A stretch of 64,000 bases of DNA from Planomonospora sp. ID67723 (GTDB lineage Bacteria; Actinomycetota; Actinomycetes; Streptosporangiales; Streptosporangiaceae), in the NCBI RefSeq assembly GCF_015711605.1, contig NZ_JABTEZ010000002.1, positions 310,001 to 374,000 on the forward strand. Reading direction: 5' to 3'. The notes under the pieces are model-generated. The model was not told the DNA's origin and searched no databases. It saw only the letters and a program-made list of their open reading frames with translations. Every line of letters begins with the position of its first letter. Position 1 is the first letter of the stretch. This document shows positions 43,057 to 52,880 of the stretch, piece after piece. A program made the translations under genes and the position numbers.

Positions 43057-44196
43057 GTGGCTAAGAGTGATTACTACGGCACCCTCGGGGTGCGTCGTGA
43101 CGCCAGCGCGGAAGAGATCAAGAAGGCCTACCGCCGCCTGGCCCGGGAGCTGCACCCCGATGTGAACCCCGATCCTGAGACGCAGGAGCGTTTCAAGGAG
43201 ATCACCCAGGCCTACGAGGTCCTCTCCGACGCCGGCAAGCGGCAGATGTACGACATGGGCGCCGACCCGTTCTCGGGCGGCGGCGCGGGCGCCGGGGGCT
43301 TCGGCGCCGGCTTCCCGTTCAGCGACATCATGGACGCCTTCTTCGGCGCGGCGGCGGGCGGCGGCGGGCGCGGCCCCCGCTCCCGGGCGCGCCGGGGCCG
43401 CAACGCCACCATCCGGGTCGAGCTGGACCTGCGCGAGTCGGCCTTCGGCACCACCCGCGAGCTGGTCGTGGACACCGCGGTGCTCTGCGACGTCTGCTCG
43501 GGATCCGGAGCCGCCGCCGGCACCCACCCCGACACCTGCGACATGTGCCATGGGCGCGGGGAGGTCTCCCAGGTCACCCGCTCCTTCCTGGGCCAGGTCA
43601 TGACCTCCCGCCCCTGCCCCCAGTGCGGCGGGTTCGGCTCGATCATCCGCCATCCCTGCCAGGAGTGCTCCGGCGACGGCCGCGTCCGCACCCGGCGCAC
43701 CATCAAGGTCCGCATCCCGGCGGGCGTGGAGGACGGCACCCACATCCAGCTCGCCGGCGAGGGCGAGATCGGTCCCGGCGGAGGCCCGCCCGGAGACCTC
43801 TTCCTGGAGATCGTCGAGCGCCCGCACGAGATCTTCGAGCGCCGCGGCGACGACCTGCACTGCACGGTGCAGATCCCGATGACCGCCGCCGCGCTCGGCA
43901 CCATCCTGACCGTGGAGACGCTCGACGGCGCCGAGGAGATCGACGTCCGGCCGGGCTCCCAGTCCGGGCAGACCATCCCGCTGTACGGCAGGGGCGTGCA
44001 GCGCCTCAACGAGACCGGCCGCGGCGACCTGCTCATCCACATCAACGTGGAGACGCCGATGCGACTGGACCCGGTCCAGGAGGAGCTGCTGCGCGAGCTG
44101 GCCAGGCTCCGCGGCGAGGAGCGCCCGCCGGGCAAGTTCGCCCCCGGTCAGCAGGGCTTCTTCTCGCGCCTGAGGGACGCGTTCAACGGCCGATGA
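43057..44196 (+). CDS. dnaJ: chaperone DnaJ (second actinobacterial type, DnaJ2)
   Basis: DnaJ stimulates DnaK and delivers substrates to it. The 379-residue protein has a J domain with HPD at 33-35, a short Gly/Phe-rich linker ([15 protein letters not shown]), four zinc CxxCxGxG repeats ([32 protein letters not shown]) and the C-terminal substrate domains. Linkage to hrcA rather than dnaK-grpE is why I call it the second copy type found in Actinobacteria. It starts 12 bp after hrcA and its stop overlaps rsmE. Confidence 0.95.
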   Translation: MAKSDYYGTLGVRRDASAEEIKKAYRRLARELHPDVNPDPETQERFKEITQAYEVLSDAGKRQMYDMGADPFSGGGAGAGGFGAGFPFSDIMDAFFGAAAGGGGRGPRSRARRGRNATIRVELDLRESAFGTTRELVVDTAVLCDVCSGSGAAAGTHPDTCDMCHGRGEVSQVTRSFLGQVMTSRPCPQCGGFGSIIRHPCQECSGDGRVRTRRTIKVRIPAGVEDGTHIQLAGEGEIGPGGGPPGDLFLEIVERPHEIFERRGDDLHCTVQIPMTAAALGTILTVETLDGAEEIDVRPGSQSGQTIPLYGRGVQRLNETGRGDLLIHINVETPMRLDPVQEELLRELARLRGEERPPGKFAPGQQGFFSRLRDAFNGR

Positions 44197-44924
44197 CGGT
44201 CCCCGTCTTCCTGGCCGACCCGGCCGACCTGGGGCGGGCGCGCTTCGTCCTCGGCGGCCCCGAGGGGCGGCACGCGGCGGCCGTACGGCGGCTGCGGGCG
44301 GGGGAGCGGCTCGACCTGACCGACGGGGCGGGCGCCGTGGCCGAGTGCGTGGTGCTGGCGGCGGGCAAGGACTCCCTCGAGATCGAGGTGGTGCGCCGCC
44401 GCGAGGTTCCCGCGCCCCGGCCGCGGCTGGTCGTGGTGCAGGGGCTGCCCAAGGGCGACCGGGGCGAGCTGGCGGTGGAGATGATGACCGAGGCCGGGGT
44501 CGACGTCATCGTGCCATGGGCCGCGGCCCGGTGCGTCACCCAGTGGAAGGGCGAGCGGGCCGCCAAGGCACTGGCCCGGTGGAGGTCCACGGCGCGGGAG
44601 GCGGGCAAGCAGGCACGCCGCTTCCACCTGCCCGAGGTGACCGGGCTCTCCGCCACCGCGGAGGTGGCCGCGCTGCTGTCGGCCGCCGCACTGGGGATCG
44701 TGCTGCACGAGGAGGCCGCCGCACCGCTCTCCCGGCTGGAACCGCCGGACGACGGGGACATCGTTGTGGTGGTCGGCCCCGAGGGCGGGATCGCCGAAGA
44801 GGAGCTCGCCGCCTTCAGGGAGGCGAAGGCCGTACCCGCGCTGCTCGGGCCGACGGTCCTGCGCACCTCGACGGCGGGGGTCGCCGCGGCGGCGGTGCTC
44901 CAGGCCCGTACCGGGCGCTGGTGA
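44193..44924 (+). CDS. rsmE: 16S rRNA m3U1498 methyltransferase
   Basis: RsmE methylates U1498 in 16S rRNA using S-adenosylmethionine. The 243-residue SPOUT protein has an N-terminal PUA-like part ([20 protein letters not shown]), the middle [20 protein letters not shown] with [10 protein letters not shown], and the C-terminal knot with [13 protein letters not shown] and [15 protein letters not shown]. Its ATG overlaps the dnaJ stop (ATGA). It converges with the sigma factor operon only 21 bp away, with no clear terminator between. Confidence 0.95.
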   Translation: MTVPVFLADPADLGRARFVLGGPEGRHAAAVRRLRAGERLDLTDGAGAVAECVVLAAGKDSLEIEVVRRREVPAPRPRLVVVQGLPKGDRGELAVEMMTEAGVDVIVPWAAARCVTQWKGERAAKALARWRSTAREAGKQARRFHLPEVTGLSATAEVAALLSAAALGIVLHEEAAAPLSRLEPPDDGDIVVVVGPEGGIAEEELAAFREAKAVPALLGPTVLRTSTAGVAAAAVLQARTGRW

Positions 44925-44945
44925 CCTCGGCGCGGTCCGTCCCCC

Positions 44946-45593
44946 TCAGCCGCCCGGGGGCACCGGGGTGATCTCCGACGGCATCGGCGGCTCCGGCTCG
45001 TCCGAGGGAGGGCACTCCTCGGCCTGGCAGGGGGCGTCCGGGGACGTGCTGGACTCCGAGGGCGTCGGGGTCGGCGTCCTGGTTTCCTCGCACTCCGCAC
45101 GCGGCTCCTCCGGCTCGGCCACCAGAGGCTCGGCGGTCGTCGGACAGGGCGTGGGCGTCGGGGTGGGGGTCGGGGTGGGGGTCGGCCGTGGGGTCGGGCG
45201 GTTCGCCGGTGTCCTGGCCGGTGTGGTGACGGGCAGGGGCGGCGCGCTGGACGCGGGGACGACGGGGGGGACCCGGGCGCCGTCGTCCGGCTGCGGCCGG
45301 GAGGTCGACGACAGCTCCGGCGGGGTCGCCGGCGCCGACTGGACGTCGCCGATCTGGGTGATCTGCTGCACCTGCTGGCGGAACTCCGGGACCGCCATGA
45401 CGACGGCGCCGGCGACCAGCACCGCTCCCGCGACGGAGGCTCCGGCGCGCCACCACACCAGCCCGCGGAGCCCGCGCCGTTCTACGCGGGCGCGAATGAT
45501 CTCCAGTCCGTCCGGGGAGGGAACGACCGAGTCCGCCTCCGCGCTGAGGGCACGGCGGAGCAGCTCGCCGTACTCGTCGGGGGAGTCGGTCAT
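44946..45593 (-). CDS. membrane partner of sigma factor, PT-rich
   Basis: A 215-residue protein encoded directly after an ECF-type sigma gene (ATGA overlap). Residues 1-45 are cytoplasmic and helical, residues about 48-68 form one membrane segment (AGASVAGAVLVAGAVVMAV), and the rest is a Pro/Thr/Ser/Glu-rich exported tail with a PTPTPTPTPTPT run and six Cys residues in total. It has no zinc-binding HxxxCxxC anti-sigma motif. Position and topology suggest it controls the sigma factor; this is inference. Confidence 0.75.
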   Translation of the reverse strand: MTDSPDEYGELLRRALSAEADSVVPSPDGLEIIRARVERRGLRGLVWWRAGASVAGAVLVAGAVVMAVPEFRQQVQQITQIGDVQSAPATPPELSSTSRPQPDDGARVPPVVPASSAPPLPVTTPARTPANRPTPRPTPTPTPTPTPTPCPTTAEPLVAEPEEPRAECEETRTPTPTPSESSTSPDAPCQAEECPPSDEPEPPMPSEITPVPPGG

Positions 45594-46195
45594 GACAGTT
45601 GCTCCAGTGTGGTTCGTAGGGCGGCCATGCCGCGAGCCGTGTGACTCTTGACCGCGCCCTTGCTGATGCCCATCGCGTCGGCGATCTGCGCTTCGGACAG
45701 GTCTCCGTAGTAGCGCAGGACCAGTGCCTCCCGCTGTCGTGCGGGAAGCCCGCGAAGCGCCTCGATGACGGCGGACCTCTCCAGCTCGCCGATCGCGCCG
45801 TTCTCGGCGCTCGGCGCGTCGGGCAGGCCCTTGGGGGCGTACTTCTCGACGACCGCTCGGTGCCGGAGCACCGAACGAGATCTGTTGACGACCGATTGGC
45901 GCAGGTAGGCGAGTGCCTTGTCGGTGTCGCGCAGCCTGCGCCAGGCGCCGTGAATGGCGACGAACGCATCCTGCACGACTTCCTCCGCGGTTGCCACATC
46001 GCGGACGAGCAACACTGCGAGACGCACGAGAGACCGGTAGTGCGCGCTGTAGAGCGCGGTAACGGCCATGTCGGCATCCCACCCGACGGGCACCGCCCCG
46101 AGCGACCTGTCGGCCACGAGGGTCTCGGTGGTCACATCAATAGGACGCTCATCTTCGCCGGAGGGTTTACTCTCTTGCCGTTCATTAGGGGGCAT
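45590..46195 (-). CDS. ECF sigma factor, SigE-family (SIG41-like)
   Basis: A 201-residue sigma-70 family member with only regions 2 and 4. Region 2 is ALYSAHYRSLVRLAVLLVRD through EEVVQDAFVAIHGAWRRL, and region 4 is LPARQREALVLRYYGDLSEA then IADAMGISKGAVKSHTARGM. The extended N-terminus of about 55 residues is charged. This subgroup is common in Actinobacteria and usually paired with a downstream membrane protein, as here. ATG 46195 is the likeliest start, but a GTG near 46134 is possible. SIG41 group membership is by resemblance only. Confidence 0.88.
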   Translation of the reverse strand: MPPNERQESKPSGEDERPIDVTTETLVADRSLGAVPVGWDADMAVTALYSAHYRSLVRLAVLLVRDVATAEEVVQDAFVAIHGAWRRLRDTDKALAYLRQSVVNRSRSVLRHRAVVEKYAPKGLPDAPSAENGAIGELERSAVIEALRGLPARQREALVLRYYGDLSEAQIADAMGISKGAVKSHTARGMAALRTTLEQLS

Positions 46196-46348
46196 GACCC
46201 AGTCGTGTCCTCGCCATGCGGACTTTTGAGCAGACGCACACTTGTCTGCCGTCGCAAGTTTCGCACACACACCCTATCCGTGTGGATCTCTCTTCGCGGT
46301 CGGCCGGGCATCACCGGTCGGCAACACCCGCCGGGATAGGGTGCTCCC

Positions 46349-46702
46349 ATGGTGAGCGAAGCCGACTGCCTGTTCTGCAAAATCGTGGCGAAGGAGATCC
46401 CTGCGGAGATCGTCCACGAGACCGAGCGCACCCTGGCCTTCCGGGACATCGACCCCAAGGCGCCGACCCACGTCCTGGTCATCCCCAAGGACCACTACCC
46501 GGACGCGGCCGCGCTGGCCGCGGCCGACCACGGTCTGGCCGACGACGTGATCAAGGCCGCGCACGCGGTGGCCGAACAGGAGGGCGTCGCCGGATCCGGC
46601 TACCGGCTGGTCTTCAACACCGGGGCGCAGGCCGGCCAGACCGTCTTCCACGTGCACGGCCACGTGCTGGGCGGACGCGGTCTGACCTGGCCGCCCGGGT
46701 AA
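46349..46702 (+). CDS. HIT family hydrolase (HinT-like)
   Basis: A 117-residue histidine-triad protein with catalytic motif H101-V-H103-G-H105-V-L and the N-terminal CLFCKIVAKEIPAEIVHETE. HinT-type enzymes cleave AMP from amines such as adenosine phosphoramidates. The first CxxC (CLFC) may bind zinc as in related proteins. There is no ribosome site; TAGGGT lies exactly 6 nt before the ATG, so it is probably leaderless. It precedes the phoH-ybeY operon, as in other actinobacteria. Confidence 0.93.
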   Translation: MVSEADCLFCKIVAKEIPAEIVHETERTLAFRDIDPKAPTHVLVIPKDHYPDAAALAAADHGLADDVIKAAHAVAEQEGVAGSGYRLVFNTGAQAGQTVFHVHGHVLGGRGLTWPPG

Positions 46703-46817
46703 AAACGGGAAGGCGCGATCACCTCGATCGCGGATACGATGACGGGGAGGCGTCCTGCGGGACACTCCCCGAGTCCGTCGTCGATGTCTGGAGGCGAACA
46801 GGCCGCGAGGCCCGCCC

Positions 46818-47882
<1,065 letters not shown>

Positions 47883-47966
47883 ACAAGTGAGAGAGCGAAG
47901 AGTGCGAGCCGACGGGCGCTGCGAGCGGGCTCATGCGGGCTCCGAGCCGCTGGGCGAGGAGATCAC
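47883..47966. repeat. GAGCGA-rich spacer between phoH and ybeY
   Basis: This 84-bp spacer carries short GAGCGA, GAGTGCGAG and GCGAGCGGG units like the low-complexity stretch inside the IclR gene at 2.2 kb, where GAGCGAAGAG also occurs. It ends with the ybeY ribosome site. It looks like a member of a dispersed intergenic repeat. Confidence 0.5.
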
Positions 47967-48449
47967 ATGAGCGTCGAGGTCAACAACGAGTCCGGCGTCG
48001 AGGTCGACGAGGGGCTCCTCGTCTCGCTGGCCGGGCACGTCCTGGAGCGGATGGGCATCAACCCGCTCGCCGAGCTGTCGATCCTCGTCGTGGACGAGGA
48101 GGCCATGTCCGAGCTGCACGAGCGGTGGATGGGCGAGCCCGGTCCCACGGACGTGCTGGCCTTCCCGATGGACGAGCTCCGTCCCGGCCACGGAGCCGGA
48201 GCGCGGAGGGAGGGCGACGCCCCCGCAGATCCGGCGCTCCTCGGCGACGTGGTGCTCTGCCCGCAGGTCGCCGCCAAGCAGGGCGCCGAGGCCGGGCACG
48301 GCACCGAGGCGGAGCTGGAGCTGCTGTGCACGCACGGCATCCTGCACCTGCTCGGCTACGACCATGCCGAGCCCGAGGAGCACAAGGAGATGTTCGGGCT
48401 CCAGGGCGAGCTGCTCGAGGCGTGGCGGGAGGTGCGCCCCCAGCGGTGA
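47967..48449 (+). CDS. ybeY: endoribonuclease YbeY
   Basis: YbeY is a metal-dependent RNase for 16S rRNA 3' processing and ribosome quality control. The 160-residue protein has H123-x3-H127-x5-H133 ([11 protein letters not shown]), the zinc site, and the [20 protein letters not shown] and [10 protein letters not shown] segments. An insertion of about 20 residues ([17 protein letters not shown]) follows the TDVLAFP motif, as in other actinobacteria. The GAGGAG site precedes ATG. The stop overlaps the next start. Confidence 0.95.
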   Translation: MSVEVNNESGVEVDEGLLVSLAGHVLERMGINPLAELSILVVDEEAMSELHERWMGEPGPTDVLAFPMDELRPGHGAGARREGDAPADPALLGDVVLCPQVAAKQGAEAGHGTEAELELLCTHGILHLLGYDHAEPEEHKEMFGLQGELLEAWREVRPQR

Positions 48450-49750
48450 GCCTCGCCAGCGGTTGGTTGTTCTCGGCCGTCGTCCTCGTCGTGGTCGGCG
48501 GCCTGATCGCCAGCGCGGAGACCGCGCTGACCCGGATCTCCAGGGTGCGGGCCGAGGAGTTCGCCCGTGAGGAGCGCCGGGGCGCCGAGCGCCTGCAGGC
48601 GATCGTCGCGGACCCGCCTCGCTACCTCAACCTGTTGCTCCTGCTCCGGCTGACCTGCGAGCTGGTCGCCACGGTGATCGCCACCCTCCTCTTCATCGAC
48701 TGGCTCGGCGACCAGGGCTGGGCCTACGCCGCCGCCGCGGCGGTCATGGTCGTGATCAGCTACGTGATCGTCGGAGTCTCCCCCCGGACCCTGGGCCGCC
48801 AGCACGCCGAGCCGATCGCGCTCGCGAGCGCCCCCCTGGTGTACGGCCTCACGCGGATCTTCGGCCCGCTCCCCAAGCTCCTCATCCTGCTCGGCAACGC
48901 GGTGACGCCCGGCAAGGGGTTCAGGGAGGGGCCGTTCACCTCCGAGGCCGAGCTGCGCGACCTGGTCGACCTGGCGGAGGAGCGCCGGGTCATCGAGCCG
49001 GACGAGCGGGAGATGATCCACTCGGTCTTCGAGCTCGGCGACACCATCGTCCGAGAGGTCATGGTGCCCCGCACCGACATGGTGTTCATCGAGCGCGGCA
49101 AGACGCTGAACCAGGCCCTCTCGCTCGCGCTGCGCAGCGGTTTCTCCCGCATTCCCGTGGTCGGCGAGAACGAGGACGACGTCATCGGCATCGCCTACCT
49201 CAAGGACGTCGTGCGCAGGGTCCAGGACGCCGGGGACGACGGCCGCGCCGAGCCGGTCGAGTCGATCATGCGTCCGGCCAGCTACGTGCCGGAGAGCAAG
49301 CCGATCGACCAGCTCCTGCGGGAGATGCAGGCCCGCCAGATCCACCAGGCCATCGTCATCGACGAGTACGGCGGGACGGCCGGTCTGGTCACCATCGAGG
49401 ACGTCCTGGAGGAGATCGTCGGTGAGATCACCGACGAGTACGACCAGGAGACGCCTCCGGTGGAGCAACTGGAGGACGGCTCGGTCCGGGTGACGGCCCG
49501 GTTGCCCGTGGGGGACCTGGAGGACATGTTCGGCGTGGAGCTGGACGTGGACGACGTGGAGACGGTCGGCGGCCTGCTGGCGCACGCGCTGGGCCGGGTG
49601 CCGATCGCGGGTTCCGAGGCGGTGGTGGAAGGGCTCAGCCTGACGGCGGAGAGCCTCGAGGGGCGGCGCAACCGGATCGGCACGGTCCTGGTCCGGCGAG
49701 GCGGGGCGTCCGATCACGAGGCCCTTCCCGACTCCGCCGACCGTAGCTGA
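48446..49750 (+). CDS. CNNM/CorC-type CBS-domain membrane protein
   Basis: A 434-residue protein with an N-terminal DUF21 membrane domain of four segments ([20 protein letters not shown] onward), two CBS domains ([60 protein letters not shown]) and a C-terminal CorC_HlyC domain. The family exports magnesium or cobalt ions; older names call it hemolysin. GTG 48446 overlaps the ybeY stop, so phoH-ybeY-CBS is one operon. It ends near a perfect hairpin at 49997. Confidence 0.93.
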   Translation: MSLASGWLFSAVVLVVVGGLIASAETALTRISRVRAEEFAREERRGAERLQAIVADPPRYLNLLLLLRLTCELVATVIATLLFIDWLGDQGWAYAAAAAVMVVISYVIVGVSPRTLGRQHAEPIALASAPLVYGLTRIFGPLPKLLILLGNAVTPGKGFREGPFTSEAELRDLVDLAEERRVIEPDEREMIHSVFELGDTIVREVMVPRTDMVFIERGKTLNQALSLALRSGFSRIPVVGENEDDVIGIAYLKDVVRRVQDAGDDGRAEPVESIMRPASYVPESKPIDQLLREMQARQIHQAIVIDEYGGTAGLVTIEDVLEEIVGEITDEYDQETPPVEQLEDGSVRVTARLPVGDLEDMFGVELDVDDVETVGGLLAHALGRVPIAGSEAVVEGLSLTAESLEGRRNRIGTVLVRRGGASDHEALPDSADRS

Positions 49751-50130
49751 GCTTCCCGCCTCCGCGGCGCTTCCCTGCGGGGCCGGCTCCCGTACCTTCC
49801 GGGCGCACCCGGTGACCCGGTGGTCTCAAGCGTCCCGCAAGCGGTCTGCAAGCGTTCCGCGCGACTCTTTTCCCGCGGCACCCGATCACGCGGAGGCCGG
49901 GGAGCGGTCCGAGCACCGGGAGGGGTTCGCGGCGCGAAGGACGGCTCCCGGGGGAAGGGCGGGCACGGCCAGCTAGCCGGCTGTACCCCGGCCGATCAAG
50001 GGCGTCCTCGCCCGCGTCACGCGGGCGAGGACGCCCTTGGCGTTTTCTCCGATGATTGCCGCTTTTGTCGACGGGGAAGAAAGCGGATCGGCGGGGAGGA
50101 TCACCTCGCACGTGACATTCGGGGGAAGTC
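49751..50130. other. intergenic region with 11-bp-spaced repeats
   Basis: A 380-bp stretch without a convincing protein gene. CAAGCGT, CAAGCGG and CAAGCGT start at 49827, 49838 and 49849, an exact 11-bp period with 4-bp spacers, and GACTCT follows 7 bp later (49863-49868). A perfect hairpin at 49997-50039 then lies about 165 bp beyond the predicted start. The region could encode a small RNA, or it is only the 3' end of the CBS operon. Confidence 0.45.
49997..50039 (+). terminator. perfect 21-bp inverted repeat after the CBS operon
   Basis: Arms 49997-50017 and 50019-50039 are exact complements around one base; the tip will open. It is followed by GCGTTTTC, a weak T-run. It separates the CBS operon from the next lipoprotein gene. 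Confidence 0.85.
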
Positions 50131-50790
50131 ATGACGTGGGGGATTCGGGCTGCAATTCTGGCCGCCGCCTGCGCGGTCCTGGGCGGAACCTCGGCGGGCT
50201 GCGGTTCGGGAGCGGTGATCTACGCGGAGGCGGAGGCCCGAACGGAGCTGGAACGGCTGAGCGGGCTGCTGCGGGAGACGGCGGGGCTGCCGGAGGGGTT
50301 CTCCGCCCGGCCGCGCGACGGATGGAAGCCCCCGTTCCGCCCGGCCGACCGCGACTGCCGGCGCGTCCTGAACGAGGTGGGAGGAGCCTCCCAGCGGCGG
50401 GCGCGGAGCGTGCGGGCGAGTGCCACCTACCACGGGGACGGGCTGGGCGAGCTGGCCGGCGTCTCCCTGACGACCTACCCGGGACAGGGTGCCGAGGCCC
50501 GCTTCGACGACCTGGCCGAGGCGCTGGAGGGCTGCCCTGCCGTGACGGATCCGGAGAGGGGCGCGGACACCTCCCTCGCCGCCTCCGGCCTGGACCTGGC
50601 GGAGATCGGGGACGGCACGGAGGCCCGGCGGTTGCGTGGACGGCTGAACGGATACCCGTACGAGATGAACGTGGTCTTCGTCCGCTCCGGGCAGACCCTG
50701 ATCTCGCTGGTGCACGCCGCGGTCGCCGACGCCGACGCCGGACGCACCGAGCGGCTCGCCCGGTTCTTCGCCGACCGGGTGACCGGGTGA
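50131..50790 (+). CDS. putative lipoprotein of unknown function
   Basis: A 219-residue protein with a signal peptide (IRAAILAAACAVLGGTSAGC) and a lipobox ending at Cys24. The mature part is alpha/beta with three cysteines, including DCRRVLNEVG and GCPAVTDPE, and a late VVFVRSGQTLISLVHAAV strand. I do not recognise the family. ATG 50131 follows a GGGGGAAG site. It is alone in its transcription unit as far as I can see. Confidence 0.78.
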   Translation: MTWGIRAAILAAACAVLGGTSAGCGSGAVIYAEAEARTELERLSGLLRETAGLPEGFSARPRDGWKPPFRPADRDCRRVLNEVGGASQRRARSVRASATYHGDGLGELAGVSLTTYPGQGAEARFDDLAEALEGCPAVTDPERGADTSLAASGLDLAEIGDGTEARRLRGRLNGYPYEMNVVFVRSGQTLISLVHAAVADADAGRTERLARFFADRVTG

Positions 50791-50871
50791 CCGGCCGGCG
50801 CCGGGAAGGGCCGCCGGTTCGCCGCCCGACCGGGTGCGCGCAGGCGCGGAGGGGCTGAATACCCTTGTCCC

Positions 50872-51204
50872 GTGAGTGAGACGACCCTCGACCCCGAGGA
50901 CAAGAAGATCATTACGCTCGCCCGCTCGGCCCGCGCCCGCAACGGCGCCGCCGAGGGCGCCGCCGTACGCGACGAGACCGGCAGGACCTACTCCTCGACC
51001 AACGTGGCGCTGCCCTCGCTGACGTTGTCGGCGCTGCAGGTCGCGGTGGCGATGGCGGTGTCCAGCGGTGCCCGGTCTCTGGAGGCGGCGGCGCTGGTCA
51101 CGGCGGGTGACGGGCCGAGCGAGGCGGACGCCCGGACGGTGCGCGACCTGGGCGGGGCGACCCTGCTCGTGGCCGCCCCGGACGGCACTCTGCGTCAGAG
51201 CTGA
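50872..51204 (+). CDS. cytidine deaminase-like protein lacking catalytic residues
   Basis: A 110-residue protein matching the N-terminal half and helix pattern of cytidine deaminases (KKIITLARSARARNGAAEGA, then LTLSALQVAVAMAVSSGARS). It has no histidine and no cysteine at all, so the HAE and PCxxC zinc site is absent and it cannot be a normal deaminase. It sits between the CBS gene region and era, a place kept in other actinobacteria from memory. GTG 50872 follows TACCCT by exactly 6 nt with no ribosome site, so it is likely leaderless. Confidence 0.82.
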   Translation: MSETTLDPEDKKIITLARSARARNGAAEGAAVRDETGRTYSSTNVALPSLTLSALQVAVAMAVSSGARSLEAAALVTAGDGPSEADARTVRDLGGATLLVAAPDGTLRQS

Positions 51205-51230
51205 TCCCCGCATCGGGGACAATGGGTGAC

Positions 51231-52142
51231 GTGAGTTCCTCAGCTGCTGATTTCCACGCGGGTTTCGCCTGCTTCGTCGGCCGGCCCAACGTCGGCAAGT
51301 CCACGCTGATGAACGCGTTGGTCGGCACCAAGGTGGCGATCACCTCGTCCAAGCCACAGACCACCCGGCGGGTCATCCGCGGCATCGTGCACCGTCCGGA
51401 CGCCCAGCTCATCATCGTGGACACGCCCGGCCTGCACCGTCCGCGCACGCTGCTCGGCGAGCGGCTGGACAGCCTGGTGCTGTCCACGCTCACCGAGGTC
51501 GACGTGATCGGCTTCTGCGTCCCCGCCAACGAGCCCGTCGGCAGGGGTGACAAGTTCATCGCCGAGAAGCTCGCGGCGGTCAAGAAGACCCCGGTGATCG
51601 CGGTGGTCACCAAGTGCGACCTGGCCAGCCGCGAACAGATCGCCGAGCAGTTGCTCGCGGTCTCCGCCCTCGCCGACTTCGCGGAGATCGTCCCGGTCTC
51701 CGCGCAGTCCGGGGAGCAGCTCGACGTGGTGGCCGACCAGCTGATCGCCCGGCTCCCGGTGAGCCCGCCCCTCTACGAGGGCGGGCAGCTCACCGACGAG
51801 CCCGAGCAGGTCCTGGTGGGCGAGCTGATCCGCGAGGCCGCCCTGGAGGGCGTCCGCGACGAGCTGCCGCACTCGATCGCGGTCGTCGTCGACGAGATGA
51901 TGCCCCGTGAGGGCCGCGACGATCTGCTGGACATCTACGCCCACATGTTCGTCGAGCGCCCCTCGCAGAAGGCCATCGTGATCGGCCACAAGGGCACGCG
52001 GCTGAAGGACGTCGGCAGCCGCGCCCGCAAGCAGATCGAGGCCCTGCTCGGCACCAGGGTCTATCTCGACCTGCGGATCAGCGTCGCCAAGGACTGGCAG
52101 CGCGACCCCAAGCAGTTGCGGCGCCTCGGCTTCTACGACTGA
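51231..52142 (+). CDS. era: GTPase Era, 30S assembly factor
   Basis: Era binds the 3' end of 16S rRNA and checks small-subunit maturation. The protein has G1 GRPNVGKST, G3 DTPGLH, G4 TKCD and a C-terminal KH domain (KAIVIGHKGTRLKDVGSRAR). I choose GTG 51231 (303 residues) because GACAAT (51218-51223) lies 7 nt before it, the leaderless spacing seen elsewhere; ATG 51222 would overlap that hexamer. YbeY, PhoH and Era nearby form the ribosome maturation neighbourhood. Confidence 0.94.
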   Translation: MSSSAADFHAGFACFVGRPNVGKSTLMNALVGTKVAITSSKPQTTRRVIRGIVHRPDAQLIIVDTPGLHRPRTLLGERLDSLVLSTLTEVDVIGFCVPANEPVGRGDKFIAEKLAAVKKTPVIAVVTKCDLASREQIAEQLLAVSALADFAEIVPVSAQSGEQLDVVADQLIARLPVSPPLYEGGQLTDEPEQVLVGELIREAALEGVRDELPHSIAVVVDEMMPREGRDDLLDIYAHMFVERPSQKAIVIGHKGTRLKDVGSRARKQIEALLGTRVYLDLRISVAKDWQRDPKQLRRLGFYD

Positions 52143-52210
52143 GGCCCCGGCTCCCGGGGCGCTTCTGCGACCGGCCCCCGGCGGGACCGGGCCGGCGGTT
52201 CCGGGAGCGC

Positions 52211-52687
52211 TCACCGGCGCAGCAGGGCGGCGATCCCGAGCATGCTGAGCGCCAGTGCCGCCGCGAGTGCGGCGAACCAGCCGTACTCCACGGTCGGCTG
52301 GACCCTCACGAGGCCGCCGATGTCGATCGAGGCGCTCTCGGCCCTGCCCTGCGGGTCGCTGAGGAAGACCAGCAGGACCAGGACCGTGATCGCGCCCGGC
52401 AGCGCCGCGAGGGCGGTGAACCGCCGGTCGTTCATGACCGCCATGACCCCGAGCGCCGCGGCGACGGTTCCGGAGACCATCGCGAGCACTCCCGGCCAGT
52501 CGTCCACGCCGCGGATGCGCTCGCTCACCGAGCCGATGACGACGATGTCCGCCCTGATCCCCGCCCAGGGCAGGAAGGCGGTCACCACCAGCAGGGCTCC
52601 CGCGACGATCACCGCGACCGGCAGCGTCCGGCCGGACTCCGGGGCGGAGGGGGCGGAGCGGACGGCGGGGTCGATGGGGTCGGTCAT
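52211..52687 (-). CDS. small four-helix membrane protein
   Basis: A 158-residue protein with four predicted membrane segments (VAVIVAGALLVVTAFLPWAG; GVLAMVSGTVAAALGVMAV; AALPGAITVLVLLVFL; AALAAALALSMLGIAALL) and one exported loop with PTVEYGW. Unknown function. TACCCT lies exactly 6 nt before the ATG and no ribosome site exists, so it is probably leaderless. It converges with era. Confidence 0.75.
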   Translation of the reverse strand: MTDPIDPAVRSAPSAPESGRTLPVAVIVAGALLVVTAFLPWAGIRADIVVIGSVSERIRGVDDWPGVLAMVSGTVAAALGVMAVMNDRRFTALAALPGAITVLVLLVFLSDPQGRAESASIDIGGLVRVQPTVEYGWFAALAAALALSMLGIAALLRR

Positions 52688-52800
52688 CGGCCCAGGGTAG
52701 TTTTCCGGCCCGGCCGCCGACAGGCGCCACGCGCACAATCCCTCCGGCCCGTTCCTCACCCCGGCAACAGGGGAACCGCCTCAGACGACGTCACACGGCC

Positions 52801-52836
52801 GTGTCACGGTCGCCGTGTCATGGTCGCCGTGTCACC
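52801..52836. repeat. 14-bp tandem repeat
   Basis: GTGTCACGGTCGCC and GTGTCATGGTCGCC follow each other, then a partial third unit. It lies downstream of the urease operon in a 190-bp gap and has no evident role. Confidence 0.7.
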
Positions 52837-52841
52837 GCTGT

Positions 52842-52879
52842 CCCGCCACGACGGCCCGTCGCCGGGACCCCGTGGCGGG
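52842..52879 (-). terminator. possible urease operon terminator
   Basis: CCCGCCACG (52842-52850) pairs with CGTGGCGGG (52871-52879) across a 20-nt loop, directly after the ureD stop. Confidence 0.5.
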
Positions 52880-52880
52880 G

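Noticed and set aside
45150-45190. G-rich repeat as a regulatory quadruplex
   Set aside because: It encodes the Pro-Thr run of the sigma partner; coding explains it.
52801-52836. 14-bp repeats as an operator for the urease operon
   Set aside because: They lie downstream of the last urease gene, far from the ureA promoter.
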